Assembly (NCBI RefSeq): GCF_000626715.1
Contig: NZ_AQRA01000001.1
Location: 434,001 to 498,000, forward strand
Source: Aquimarina atlantica
GTDB taxonomy: Bacteria; Bacteroidota; Bacteroidia; Flavobacteriales; Flavobacteriaceae
Reading direction: 5' to 3'
DNA length: 64,000 bases
The notes beneath the pieces were generated by a model. The model saw only the letters and a list, made by a program, of their open reading frames with translations, was not told where the DNA came from and did no database searches. The translations under genes and the position numbers were made by a program. Shown piece by piece: positions 57,201 through 64,000 of this stretch. Position 1 is the first letter of the stretch. Each line of letters opens with the position of its first letter.

Positions 57201-57870
57201 AATGGTAATGAAAAACAGGATAAAAGATGATAGTAAAATGAAACAATATCTAAACTATGATTTTGAAAAATATTTAAAAGGTAGAAGTGCTGAAGCCGAA
57301 AAAGAATTGCCTTTGTATAAAGTAGAAAATCAAGGATATATTCATTATGGTAAGGGAAGTGTTATCCTGTATGCTTTACAAGATTATATAGGAGAACAGA
57401 AAATAAATACTGCTTTAAAAAACTTTTTGGACGAATATAAATATAAGGAACCACCCTATCCAACAACTCATGATTTTCTAAGACATCTGAAACCGCAAGT
57501 ACCCGATTCATTAAATTACTTAATAACGGACTGGATAAAAGAAATCACATTATATGATTATCGTTTAAATAGTGCTGACTATAAAAGAAAAGATAACGGA
57601 AAATATGAAGTCTCTATGGGTATTGAAGCATATAAAATAAAAGTCGATAGTTTAGGAATAGAAAATAAGGTAAAGCAACGTGATTGGGTAGATATAGGAG
57701 TATACAGAGATATAGAAGAAAAGCACTTGATGTATTCAAAAAGGGTGCTGATTACTGATGAGAAAATGAACTTCTCTTTTGAGGTTGATACCATCCCTGC
57801 AAAAGCTGTAATCGATCCAAAACGGTTATTAATAGAACGGGTAATAGATGATAACAGAAAAGAATTTTGA
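54277..57870 (+). CDS. ABC-2 permease fused to an M1 metallopeptidase-like domain (module D)
   Basis: A 1197-residue protein with two permease halves (about 15-270 and 320-565), a further membrane segment near 575-595 and a periplasmic M1-like domain. The zinc site is HEMAH (H943, E944, H947) with a Glu in LSESFSE. The GxMEN position reads TMPYTEG, so the classical aminopeptidase anchor is missing although the zinc ligands are kept. It is the most diverged of the three fusions. It is encoded 30 bases after its ATPase. Substrate and peptidase activity are unproven. Confidence 0.9.
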   Translation: MFKSFLFKEITTGVKRPMIYIFFFIFTIIATIGVINDNIVFGGAIGNVLKNAPHVITMYVANMSIFGLLIATAYFNNAALRDYQNHFDEILFSTPIDKASYFFGRFFGALFLSTIPLLGVFLGFLIGSDIGPESGMINADRVGDLQLSFFINNYFLYVLPNMFVSGAIIYAVALKWKSTIISFIATIIIIIGYLVAGTFLTDISTEYLAALTDILGIRAYQIDSKYFTSIEKNTNVISASGWLFINRILWVIIGLVITISSYVSFSFVQKNKKTKKEKKVSKKDTATKIYSLPKVQSSFNFTTSKKQFISFFKINFYTILKSNTFKIMLIAGALLLVNKLLNGFDFYGVKSYPVTYKTLDFSRPVSTVFGMIMLVFFSGELVWRERSSNISGVIDGSPHSSIVLLLAKITSLIVINVVFDVFLILISIGYQLLSGYTSPDIDIYLLDFIYSGLSMYMIWSCILVFIQIIINNKYIGYFFSVILLFLFEFVIVDTLEIESYMLNLGFTPDYQYSDMNGFSAALLSKNWFSLYWILFGLLLVTIGSLLWIRGSIKGIKDRIKSAKKHFTKKHALTLITIFHLFLFTSCFVYYNTQVVNSYKSANEIEFMQVSYEKMYKKFENIPQPQFGDVTYEVDIYPEERNLLAKTHIALLNKTNEAIDVLHYSISRYYATEKWDITLKIPDSKLVFEDKELGYLIYKLDTPLQPGSKMNIVIDAVYKSKGFENKVSNLRVAKNGTFIECAYILPTIGYDENNELMDQNDRKKYNLPIRKKMARLDANDDNNIKQNYFTEGESDWVNVETIISTSNDQIAIAPGTLIKEWKANGRSYFKYKNDHSSLNFVNFMSAEYEVSRKKWNGIDIEVYYHKDHDYNIDMMLDAIEESLKYYTKNFGPYVHNQARIIEIPRYYNFAQAFPGTMPYTEGGGFTTDLSNQNDNNVIEAIIAHEMAHQYWAHQVVGANMQGATMLSESFSEYAALMVMKNRIKDDSKMKQYLNYDFEKYLKGRSAEAEKELPLYKVENQGYIHYGKGSVILYALQDYIGEQKINTALKNFLDEYKYKEPPYPTTHDFLRHLKPQVPDSLNYLITDWIKEITLYDYRLNSADYKRKDNGKYEVSMGIEAYKIKVDSLGIENKVKQRDWVDIGVYRDIEEKHLMYSKRVLITDEKMNFSFEVDTIPAKAVIDPKRLLIERVIDDNRKEF

Positions 57871-57981
57871 GAGCGTGATTTCATGCTTAATATGAAGATA
57901 CATATATAATAGTATGATACACAAAATCATGGCACCATATTTGGGATGCATACTATAATTATTAAAATAAATTATATTACA

Positions 57982-58173
57982 ATGAGTAAAGGAACAGTAA
58001 AATTCTTCAACGATGCTAAAGGTTTCGGTTTTATTAAAGAAGAAGGTTCAAACAAAGAGCATTTTGTTCACATTTCAGGATTAGTAGATGAAATTCGTGA
58101 AGGTGATGAAGTTGAATATGACCTTAAAGAAGGTAAAAAAGGATTGAATGCAGTAAACGTAAAAGTTATTTAA
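57982..58173 (+). CDS. Cold-shock domain protein
   Basis: The ATG at 57982 (MSKGTVKFFNDAKGFGFI) gives the standard 63-residue CspA-like protein; a longer in-frame start at 57946 adds an atypical tail. RNP1 is KGFGFIKEE and RNP2 is EHFVHISGL. It binds single-stranded RNA and acts as an RNA chaperone. The 111 bases before the ATG could hold a temperature-responsive leader. The gene ends at a terminator at 58198-58230. Confidence 0.95.
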   Translation: MSKGTVKFFNDAKGFGFIKEEGSNKEHFVHISGLVDEIREGDEVEYDLKEGKKGLNAVNVKVI

Positions 58174-58197
58174 ACATATACGCTTAAATTTTGTAAT

Positions 58198-58230
58198 AAA
58201 GAGGCCTGTCAATTATGATAGGTCTCTTTC
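58198..58230 (+). terminator. Rho-independent terminator after the cold-shock gene
   Basis: AAAGAGGCCTGTC (58198-58210) pairs with GATAGGTCTCTTT (58217-58229), including two G-T pairs, around a 6-base loop. It ends in a pyrimidine-rich run. Confidence 0.88.
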
Positions 58231-58341
58231 TTTATCATACGCTGAAAGAACATTTCTTATAAAGTTTATTATTTTTAAGATAAAATCCTTTCAAAACTCC
58301 CGAAAGACATTAATTTTACAGGCCTAAAAAAATAGAAAGTT

Positions 58342-59895
58342 ATGTCTGAGATGACTACAGAGTCAGAAGAAAGAAAAACCGGAAAAGAATTATACAGTTA
58401 CCAAAAAGGAGCTATCAATAAAATTTTTAAAAGCTTTGAAGATGCTCCCGAAGATTATCACTTGTTATATCAACTACCAACTGGTGGTGGTAAGACAGTG
58501 ATTTTTTCTGAAATAGTAAGACAATACCTTAAACACCATAACAAAAAAGTATTGGTGATGACACATCGTATAGAGTTGTGTAAACAAACATCTAAAATGC
58601 TTACCGGGTTTGGGGTAGTAAACAAAGTAGTTGATAGCAAGGCTAACCTGGATGATCAAGAGGAGTATAGTTGTTTTGTAGCTATGGTAGAAACTTTAAA
58701 TAATAGACTAAATGAAGATAAACTTGATATCTCAGACATAGGTTTAGTCATTATTGATGAAGCGCATTATAACTCTTTCACTAAATTATTTAAGTTTTTC
58801 GAAAAATCTTTTATTTTGGGAGTTACGGCTACACCGTTGAGTTCTAACATGAAATTGCCGATGAAGGATAATTATAACGAACTGATTGTCGGCGAAACAA
58901 TAGAATCTTTAATCGAAAATGAATTTCTTGCCCGAGCAGAAGTTTTCGCTTATAATATGGGTTTAACCTCTTTAGAAGTTGGATCGAATGGAGATTATAC
59001 GGTAAAATCATCAGAAGATTTGTATACAAACCAGGATATGCTTGGTAAATTACTGGATGCATATAAAAAACACTCTCTAGGTAAGAAAACACTAATTTTT
59101 AATAATGGAATCAATACTTCATTACATGTTTTTGATACATTTAGGGCGGCGGGATTCCCTATTGCACACTTAGATAATACTGCTACAAAAAAACAGAGAA
59201 ATCAAATCTTAAAATGGTTTAAAGAAACGCCTAATGCGATTTTAACATCGGTAAGTATCCTAACTACCGGATTTGACGAACCTACTGTAGATACTATTAT
59301 ATTGAATAGAGCTACTAAATCTTTGACTTTATATTATCAAATGATTGGTCGTGGTTCTCGTATCCTTAAAAATAAATCTAAGTTTTCTGTAATTGACCTG
59401 GGGAATAACCTATATCGTTTTGGACCCTGGGGTGCAGATTTGGATTGGCAAAAAATATTTAATTCTCCAAATTACTATATGGATAAACTCCTTAATGATG
59501 AGGAGATTGAAAGTAAGTTCAAACATGAAATGCCAGAGGAATTAAGAGCAGAGTTTGCTAATTCTGAAGAAGTATATTTTGATATCAAAGATACATATAT
59601 ACAATCTGTAAAAAATGGCCAATCATCTAAAGTTGTACTAGAGCAATCGATAGCTCAACATGCCAAGATATGTATCGAAAATAGTGAAGATATTTATGAT
59701 GCATTAGGATTAGCTAAAATGCTTGGTGAAGATATTAATTATAGAATTCAGGCGTATGCCAAATGTATTAGTAAGAGTACGCATAATTTTTTAACATGGT
59801 TAAAAGATGATTACCGAAAGAAACTAAATACATATTTGCGAGATAATTTTGATACTTTATTTGAAGAAATTCATGGCAGACCGCCAGAAGATTAG
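58342..59895 (+). CDS. DEAD/DEAH-box helicase of the SSL2/RadD type
   Basis: A 517-residue superfamily 2 helicase. Q-like N-terminus is YSYQKGAI; motif I LPTGGGKTVIF (about 45-55), Ia VMTHRIEL, motif II IDEAHYN (about 142), motif III GVTATPL, motif V LTTGFDEP and motif VI QMIGRGSR. The C-terminal 120 residues (about 395-517) are family-specific and helical. Likely roles are DNA repair or nucleic-acid remodelling. It is a single gene, convergent with rlmF only 3 bases away. Confidence 0.92.
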   Translation: MSEMTTESEERKTGKELYSYQKGAINKIFKSFEDAPEDYHLLYQLPTGGGKTVIFSEIVRQYLKHHNKKVLVMTHRIELCKQTSKMLTGFGVVNKVVDSKANLDDQEEYSCFVAMVETLNNRLNEDKLDISDIGLVIIDEAHYNSFTKLFKFFEKSFILGVTATPLSSNMKLPMKDNYNELIVGETIESLIENEFLARAEVFAYNMGLTSLEVGSNGDYTVKSSEDLYTNQDMLGKLLDAYKKHSLGKKTLIFNNGINTSLHVFDTFRAAGFPIAHLDNTATKKQRNQILKWFKETPNAILTSVSILTTGFDEPTVDTIILNRATKSLTLYYQMIGRGSRILKNKSKFSVIDLGNNLYRFGPWGADLDWQKIFNSPNYYMDKLLNDEEIESKFKHEMPEELRAEFANSEEVYFDIKDTYIQSVKNGQSSKVVLEQSIAQHAKICIENSEDIYDALGLAKMLGEDINYRIQAYAKCISKSTHNFLTWLKDDYRKKLNTYLRDNFDTLFEEIHGRPPED

Positions 59896-59898
59896 CAT

Positions 59899-60753
59899 TT
59901 AAAATTTCCAAACAATAAAACGACTTTTTTTATTACCCTGCTCCATTGCAATGGTAGTATGCATTGCTTTTAATTTATCTAATTGTTTCTCTAATTTGGG
60001 CAAGTGTTCTTTTTTAGAAACCAGACTTGTAAAAAAACCGACTTGTTTGGCAAAAGCAACGCTTTGTTTGACCATTCGTTTTAAAAATAAAGCTTCACCA
60101 CCATTGCACCATAGCTCGTTGGCTTGGCCTCCAAAATTAAGTTCAAGATGTTCTGCAACACCCAAATTCTTTAACTTTCTAAGTGTTCCTTTAGAAGCTT
60201 CTTTTTGTGAAGTATGAAATGGGGGATTACACATGGTAAAATCAAAATACTCCTCGTTTTTTATAACCCCTTCAAATATGTTAGCATTGTTAGTTTGGTG
60301 CCTTATTTCAATGGTATTACTTAGATGTTCATTGATTTTAAGAATATTCTTTGCAGAAGTCACAGCTGTTTTATCAATATCAACTCCTACCATATGCCAA
60401 TTATATACCTGTGCTCCCAAAATGGGATAAATACAATTAGCTCCCATACCAATATCTAAACCTTTTATTTTAGTAGTAGCTCCTTCTTTCGCCAAAACAT
60501 CGGCTAAATGATGTATATAATCCACTCTCCCAGGAATAGGAGGGCAGAGGTAACCCATTGGGATATTCCAATCTTTTAATCCATAATAATGTTTTAAAAG
60601 AGCTCTGTTTAGTTCTAAAACTGCTTTTTGGTTAGAGAAATCTATGGTGCTATTGCCAAACGTATTGATAAATACAAAATTTTCTAATGCTTCGTGGGTA
60701 ATAACAAGCGCCTCAAAATCATAGGGTTTGTTATGAATATTGTTGGGATGCAC
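59899..60753 (-). CDS. rlmF: 23S rRNA (adenine-1618-N6)-methyltransferase RlmF
   Basis: A 284-residue protein. The N-terminus MHPNN...YDFEALV and the block IPGRVDYIHHLADVL are characteristic of RlmF (YbiN). The SAM-binding site is GLDIGMGANCIYPILG (about 100-115), and the N6-adenine catalytic motif is CNPPFHTS (about 181). It methylates A1618 (E. coli numbering) of 23S rRNA. It is transcribed after the Crp/Fnr regulator, with a 6-base gap, so the two may share a message. Confidence 0.94.
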   Translation of the reverse strand: MHPNNIHNKPYDFEALVITHEALENFVFINTFGNSTIDFSNQKAVLELNRALLKHYYGLKDWNIPMGYLCPPIPGRVDYIHHLADVLAKEGATTKIKGLDIGMGANCIYPILGAQVYNWHMVGVDIDKTAVTSAKNILKINEHLSNTIEIRHQTNNANIFEGVIKNEEYFDFTMCNPPFHTSQKEASKGTLRKLKNLGVAEHLELNFGGQANELWCNGGEALFLKRMVKQSVAFAKQVGFFTSLVSKKEHLPKLEKQLDKLKAMHTTIAMEQGNKKSRFIVWKF

Positions 60754-60759
60754 GCTTAC

Positions 60760-61356
60760 TTAATTTATTTTATTATTTTTCTCGTTTAATTTCATCAATA
60801 CCCGGTTTAAACTTCTTAAAGTAATCCCCATGTAATTAGCGATATCTTTTTTAGAAATTACTTCGGTAAGCTCAGGAAAAGCCTTTTTAAGCTTTAAAAT
60901 ATTATCTTCTATGGTATAGGATTGCTGGTAAGAATGCCTTGGGGCTTTATATCCTATTTTAATTGCCATTGCTTTCATAACTAATCGGTTAAATCGTTTG
61001 TCATGCTCTAATAAATAATTAAAATGGGTATAAGAGATTTTATAAACCTCTAGTCTCGTAATGGCTTCAATACTACAAAAACTTAGATTACCACTAAAAA
61101 CTTCTAATTCTCCAAACTTCATTCCTTTACCCAGGAATTCCTGAATGAAATCTTTTCCATTCTCATCAGACAAATAACATTTTGCAATACCTTCTTTAAT
61201 AATAAAAACCGAAGTGTATCTTTTTTCTTGCTCTATTATTTTTTGTTTTGGCAAAAATCTCTCTTCAAAAAAATAATTAATATCCAAACGACAAAGAATA
61301 TCAATATAATCCAATAATTCCTGATCTGTTCTTATCATTTTTTTGTCCTCGGACAT
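60760..61356 (-). CDS. Crp/Fnr family transcriptional regulator
   Basis: A 198-residue protein. The cyclic-nucleotide-binding-like domain (about 15-125) has FIIKEGIAKCYLSDENGKDFIQEFLGKGM and FGELEVFSG. The C-terminal winged HTH (about 150-198) is short, with EVISKKDIANYMGITLRSLNRVLMKL. It lacks the Fnr cysteine cluster. The effector is unknown. It is divergent from the HD hydrolase gene, 75 bases away. Confidence 0.92.
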   Translation of the reverse strand: MSEDKKMIRTDQELLDYIDILCRLDINYFFEERFLPKQKIIEQEKRYTSVFIIKEGIAKCYLSDENGKDFIQEFLGKGMKFGELEVFSGNLSFCSIEAITRLEVYKISYTHFNYLLEHDKRFNRLVMKAMAIKIGYKAPRHSYQQSYTIEDNILKLKKAFPELTEVISKKDIANYMGITLRSLNRVLMKLNEKNNKIN

Positions 61357-61431
61357 TTGTCCTTTTTATTTATCACTACAAATTATTTCTTTGAACCCAG
61401 TAAAATTATACAATAAAAAAGGGATAAAATA

Positions 61432-62019
61432 ATGCAAATGGAAAGATTATTAAAACAAATAGAATTTATTAAAGAAATTGATAAAATTAAATACATACAA
61501 CGCCAAACCAAATTATTTAATAGTGATAGACGCGAAAATGATGCAGAACACAGTTGGCATTTGGCAATGATGGCACTTGTTTTAGCAGAGCATTCTAATA
61601 CATCTATTGATATTCTCAAAATTTTGAAAATGGTATTGATTCATGATATTGTTGAAATAGATACAGGAGATGTATTTATTTATGATACGACAAAAAATCA
61701 TACGAATACCGAAGAAGAACTAAAATCGGCTAAACGAATATTCGGAATACTACCGGAAGAACAATCAAAAGAACTTATTGAAATTTGGCTGGAGTTTGAA
61801 GAAGGAAAAACTAATGAAGCTAAATTTGCCAAGGCATTAGATAGATTTGAACCTACTCTACAAAATGACTCTAATAATGGTGGTACATGGTATGATTTCG
61901 ATGTAGAATACCAAAAAGTACATGAAAAAACAAAAGCCATAAATAAAGGATCTACTCGTTTGTGGAGATATTCTGAAACACTAATTAATAAGCATTATAA
62001 AGTAGTATTAGATGATTAA
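61432..62019 (+). CDS. HD domain hydrolase (HDDC2/YfbR-like)
   Basis: A 195-residue protein. The metal-binding HD residues are visible: NDAEHSWHLAMMA (H of the first helix), VLIHDIVEIDTGD (HD) and a later KALDRFEP (D). This is the pattern of HD-domain nucleotidases such as YfbR and human HDDC2, which dephosphorylate deoxynucleoside 5'-monophosphates. It overlaps the MFS transporter gene by 8 bases. The exact substrate is not readable. Confidence 0.9.
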   Translation: MQMERLLKQIEFIKEIDKIKYIQRQTKLFNSDRRENDAEHSWHLAMMALVLAEHSNTSIDILKILKMVLIHDIVEIDTGDVFIYDTTKNHTNTEEELKSAKRIFGILPEEQSKELIEIWLEFEEGKTNEAKFAKALDRFEPTLQNDSNNGGTWYDFDVEYQKVHEKTKAINKGSTRLWRYSETLINKHYKVVLDD

Positions 62020-63178
62020 TCAGAAATATTCTATCTACACGGTTAATTTTGCATTGATTTGTGTAAGCTCTTTATTTTTTTCGGCAAGCTATAACATGTT
62101 AATCCCAGAATTACCTGCATATTTAAGTAATCTTGGTGGGGCAGAGTATAAGGGGTTGATCATTTCTTTATTTACACTCACAGCAGGATTGTCAAGGCCT
62201 TTTAGCGGTAAAATTACAGATACAATAGGGCGCAAACCGGTAATGCCTATTGGTATAATTGTATGTATAATATGTGGTTTTTTGTACCCGGTATTAACTA
62301 CCATTTCTGGTTTTCTTTTTTTAAGATTATTACACGGTTTTTCTACTGGTTTTAGTCCAACAGCAATTTCTGCGTATATAGCAGATATTGTCCCCAAAGA
62401 ACGTTGGGGAGAAGCATTTGGGATACAAGGTTTATGTTTTGGTACCGGTTTGGCTTTAGGGCCAGCTCTGGGTAGTTTTATTAAAATGTACTATTCTTTT
62501 GATGTACTCTTTTATAGTTCTTCATTAATTGCTTTTATAGCTGTTGCGTTACTAGTTAATGCAAAAGAAACATTAAAAAACAGGCAGCGTTTTAGTAAAT
62601 CAACTCTCAAGATTTCTAGAAATGATATTATTGCTATAGAAGTTTTGCCATCTGCAATTATAACTTTTTTATGTTATATCGCTTTTGGAGTTATTTTGAC
62701 CTTAATTCCTGATTGGAGTGATTATTTAGGAATCAAGAATAAAGGAACATTTTTTATTGTTTTCACTATTTCCTCTCTGTGTATTCGATTTGTTACAAGA
62801 AAAGTATCAGACAATTATGGAAGAAAAATGATTATTATGATGAGCCTTATCATTTTGTTTTTGGCATTAATTCTCATAGGTTTTTTAGATACGACTAATG
62901 GATTACTTATTGCGGCGGTTTTCTATGGATTAGCAATGGGGGTATTATCCCCAACATTAAACGCCTGGACTGTAGATATGAGTGATCCAAACTATAGAGG
63001 AAAAGCAATGGCAACAATGTATATTGCACTAGAAGCAGGTATTGGTTTGGGAGCTTTCTTTTCTGGATGGTATTATCAAGATGTGATTTCTAAAATCCCA
63101 CTCATTATGTATGCGTGTGCATTTATGGTTTTTATAGCATTTATCTATATGCTATATAAACTTAAAGAAAAGTCATAA
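62012..63178 (+). CDS. MFS transporter
   Basis: A 388-residue membrane protein with twelve hydrophobic segments. Motif A in loop 2-3 is SGKITDTIGRKPVMPIG, and the TM4-5 region has FLRLLHGFSTGFSPTAISAYIADIVP and GEAFGIQGLCFGTGLALGPALG in conserved blocks, as in drug or sugar efflux MFS proteins. The second half has the related RKVSDNYGRKMI motif. It is co-transcribed with the HD hydrolase (8-base overlap). The substrate is unknown. Confidence 0.92.
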   Translation: MINQKYSIYTVNFALICVSSLFFSASYNMLIPELPAYLSNLGGAEYKGLIISLFTLTAGLSRPFSGKITDTIGRKPVMPIGIIVCIICGFLYPVLTTISGFLFLRLLHGFSTGFSPTAISAYIADIVPKERWGEAFGIQGLCFGTGLALGPALGSFIKMYYSFDVLFYSSSLIAFIAVALLVNAKETLKNRQRFSKSTLKISRNDIIAIEVLPSAIITFLCYIAFGVILTLIPDWSDYLGIKNKGTFFIVFTISSLCIRFVTRKVSDNYGRKMIIMMSLIILFLALILIGFLDTTNGLLIAAVFYGLAMGVLSPTLNAWTVDMSDPNYRGKAMATMYIALEAGIGLGAFFSGWYYQDVISKIPLIMYACAFMVFIAFIYMLYKLKEKS

Positions 63179-63183
63179 AAGTA

Positions 63184-63882
63184 CTAAAGCCATTTTGCTT
63201 TTATATCTTTATATTTTGTTCTTCCGATAGGAATAAGTTCTCCGTTTTTTAATTCTGCAATATACTTACTACCTGATTTTACAATGATTTCTTTTATTTC
63301 CGATATTTTTACCAAATATGATTTATGAATACGTTCAAAAGTATCTGGTAGTAATTGCTGCAACTTTTCGAGAGATTTATCATGCAATTCTTTTTTTCCG
63401 TTAGTAAGGAATAGTTCTGTATAAGCACCTGCACCTTTTATAAACAATACATCTTCGATAGGGATTAATTGTATTCGCCCTTTTTTCTTAACTGCCAATA
63501 GTTTAATCTTATGGGTTTCTGTTCTTTCTTTTGATAAAATCCTATTAAAGGCTTGCTCTAACCTGTCCATGCTAAAAGGCTTAGGAACAAAGTCTAACAC
63601 TCCATACTCAAAAGCTGATATTGCTTGGTCACTATTTGCAGAAATGATAATGGTATGAAATGATTCTGATACTGCCGTACCAAGGATATCAAAACCACTT
63701 TCTCCGTTAAGATTTAAATCCAGAAGTACCACATCCAGCGAGTTATTTTTAATAAACTCCAGTGCTTCCGGTAGTGCTTCTACACGATGCAGCGAGCCAA
63801 GCGTGTCTGTAAAAAAGCCCCTGGTCATTCTTTCAATTCTCTTGGCTATTCTGGCTTCATCTTCGACTATTAAGATATTCAT
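63184..63882 (-). CDS. LytTR-family response regulator (right edge)
   Basis: A 232-residue protein. The receiver domain has phospho-acceptor D55 (LLDLNLNGESG), IISANSDQA and FVPKPFSMDRL. The LytTR domain (about 130-232) has FIKGAGAYTELFL, ERIHKSYLVKI and LIPIGRTKYKDI. It starts 4 bases after the kinase gene that enters from the right edge. Its receiver is clearly more diverged than those of modules A-D, and no ABC transporter is adjacent within the window. Confidence 0.94.
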   Translation of the reverse strand: MNILIVEDEARIAKRIERMTRGFFTDTLGSLHRVEALPEALEFIKNNSLDVVLLDLNLNGESGFDILGTAVSESFHTIIISANSDQAISAFEYGVLDFVPKPFSMDRLEQAFNRILSKERTETHKIKLLAVKKKGRIQLIPIEDVLFIKGAGAYTELFLTNGKKELHDKSLEKLQQLLPDTFERIHKSYLVKISEIKEIIVKSGSKYIAELKNGELIPIGRTKYKDIKAKWL

Positions 63883-63886
63883 AGGG

Positions 63887-64000
63887 CTAGTTATCTATTT
63901 TTATACTGTTTTTCCAACCATTAGGTATAGCTTCAGAAGAAAAACTCCATTTTGAAGCATAGCTTTCTGTTAGTCTTGCTTTTATATACTTAATTCCGGT
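63887..64000 (-). CDS. C-terminal end of a sensor histidine kinase (rest beyond right edge)
   Basis: The minus strand encodes the last 37 residues of a protein, ending GIKYIKARLTESYASKWSF and WKNSIKIDN followed by TAG at 63889-63887. The GxxYIKxRL stretch corresponds to the G2 box and final strands of a HATPase_c domain. Together with the LytTR regulator 4 bases downstream, this identifies the cognate kinase. Confidence 0.75.
   Translation of the reverse strand, partial: TGIKYIKARLTESYASKWSFSSEAIPNGWKNSIKIDN

Noticed and set aside
61344..61355. Palindrome TGTCCTCGGACA at the start of the Crp/Fnr gene
   Set aside because: It lies in the first codons (Ser-Glu-Asp), has no partner site and no promoter element in the right place, so it is probably chance.
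1..64000. CRISPR arrays, tRNA or rRNA genes, insertion sequences and phage genes
   Set aside because: No regular short repeats with spacers, no tRNA cloverleaf or rRNA core sequence noticed, and no transposase, integrase or phage structural protein among the reading frames.

Overview
The window looks like chromosomal DNA from a marine-type member of the Bacteroidota, most likely family Flavobacteriaceae. It is AT-rich and densely coded. It carries a protein with a type IX secretion C-terminal sorting domain, a FecI/FecR/TonB-receptor/DUF4249 set, several LytTR two-component systems, an HYC_CC_PP family protein, and promoters of the Bacteroidota type (TTTG about 19 to 21 bases before TAnnTTTG). 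The genus cannot be fixed from this sequence alone. No rRNA, tRNA, CRISPR array, insertion sequence or phage gene was seen.

Layout. 1-473: 5' part of an aldehyde dehydrogenase gene leaving the left edge. 744-2811: a small operon of a duplicated cysteine-motif protein, a DUF692/MNIO iron oxidase fused to a C-terminal helical domain, and a doubtful small membrane ORF. This is the best candidate for an undescribed peptide- or cysteine-modifying system. 2837-6070: a secreted M14 carboxypeptidase with T9SS tail. 6144-10611: module A (ABC permease and ATPase, divergent LytS-type kinase and LytTR regulator). 10617-17363: secreted proteins, an AraC regulator, an S41 protease, a small HTH regulator divergent from a secreted protein, a VTT membrane protein and a methyltransferase. 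17430-23936: module B. 24027-27553: a secreted protein, an Lrp regulator, and a membrane-anchored regulator-like protein divergent from a secreted LamG-like protein. 27628-33758: module C. 34061-39234: ECF sigma, FecR, TonB receptor and DUF4249 lipoprotein. 39660-51336: a copper/heavy-metal resistance island (HYC_CC_PP, CusA, TolC, DUF3347, AraC-type regulator, CopA, PepSY, CusB). 51374-57870: module D. 57982-64000: cold-shock protein, helicase, RlmF, Crp/Fnr regulator, HD hydrolase, MFS transporter, and a further LytTR regulator with the end of its kinase.

The four modules A-D are the main theme. Each pairs a LytS-like kinase and a LytTR regulator with an ABC ATPase and a permease. In B, C and D the permease is fused to a large M1 metallopeptidase-like domain. 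Upstream of the transporter genes of A, B and C I find the same geometry: two half-sites related to NATCAW, 21 bases apart, with the second starting 35 bases before a TAnnTTTG-like -7 element. This fits binding by a LytTR dimer and suggests that each regulator drives its own transporter.

The copper island combines cytosolic export (CopA), periplasmic and trans-envelope efflux (CusA, CusB, TolC), small periplasmic metal-binding proteins and an unusual AraC-type protein with an N-terminal CxxC metal-binding motif that may be the sensor.
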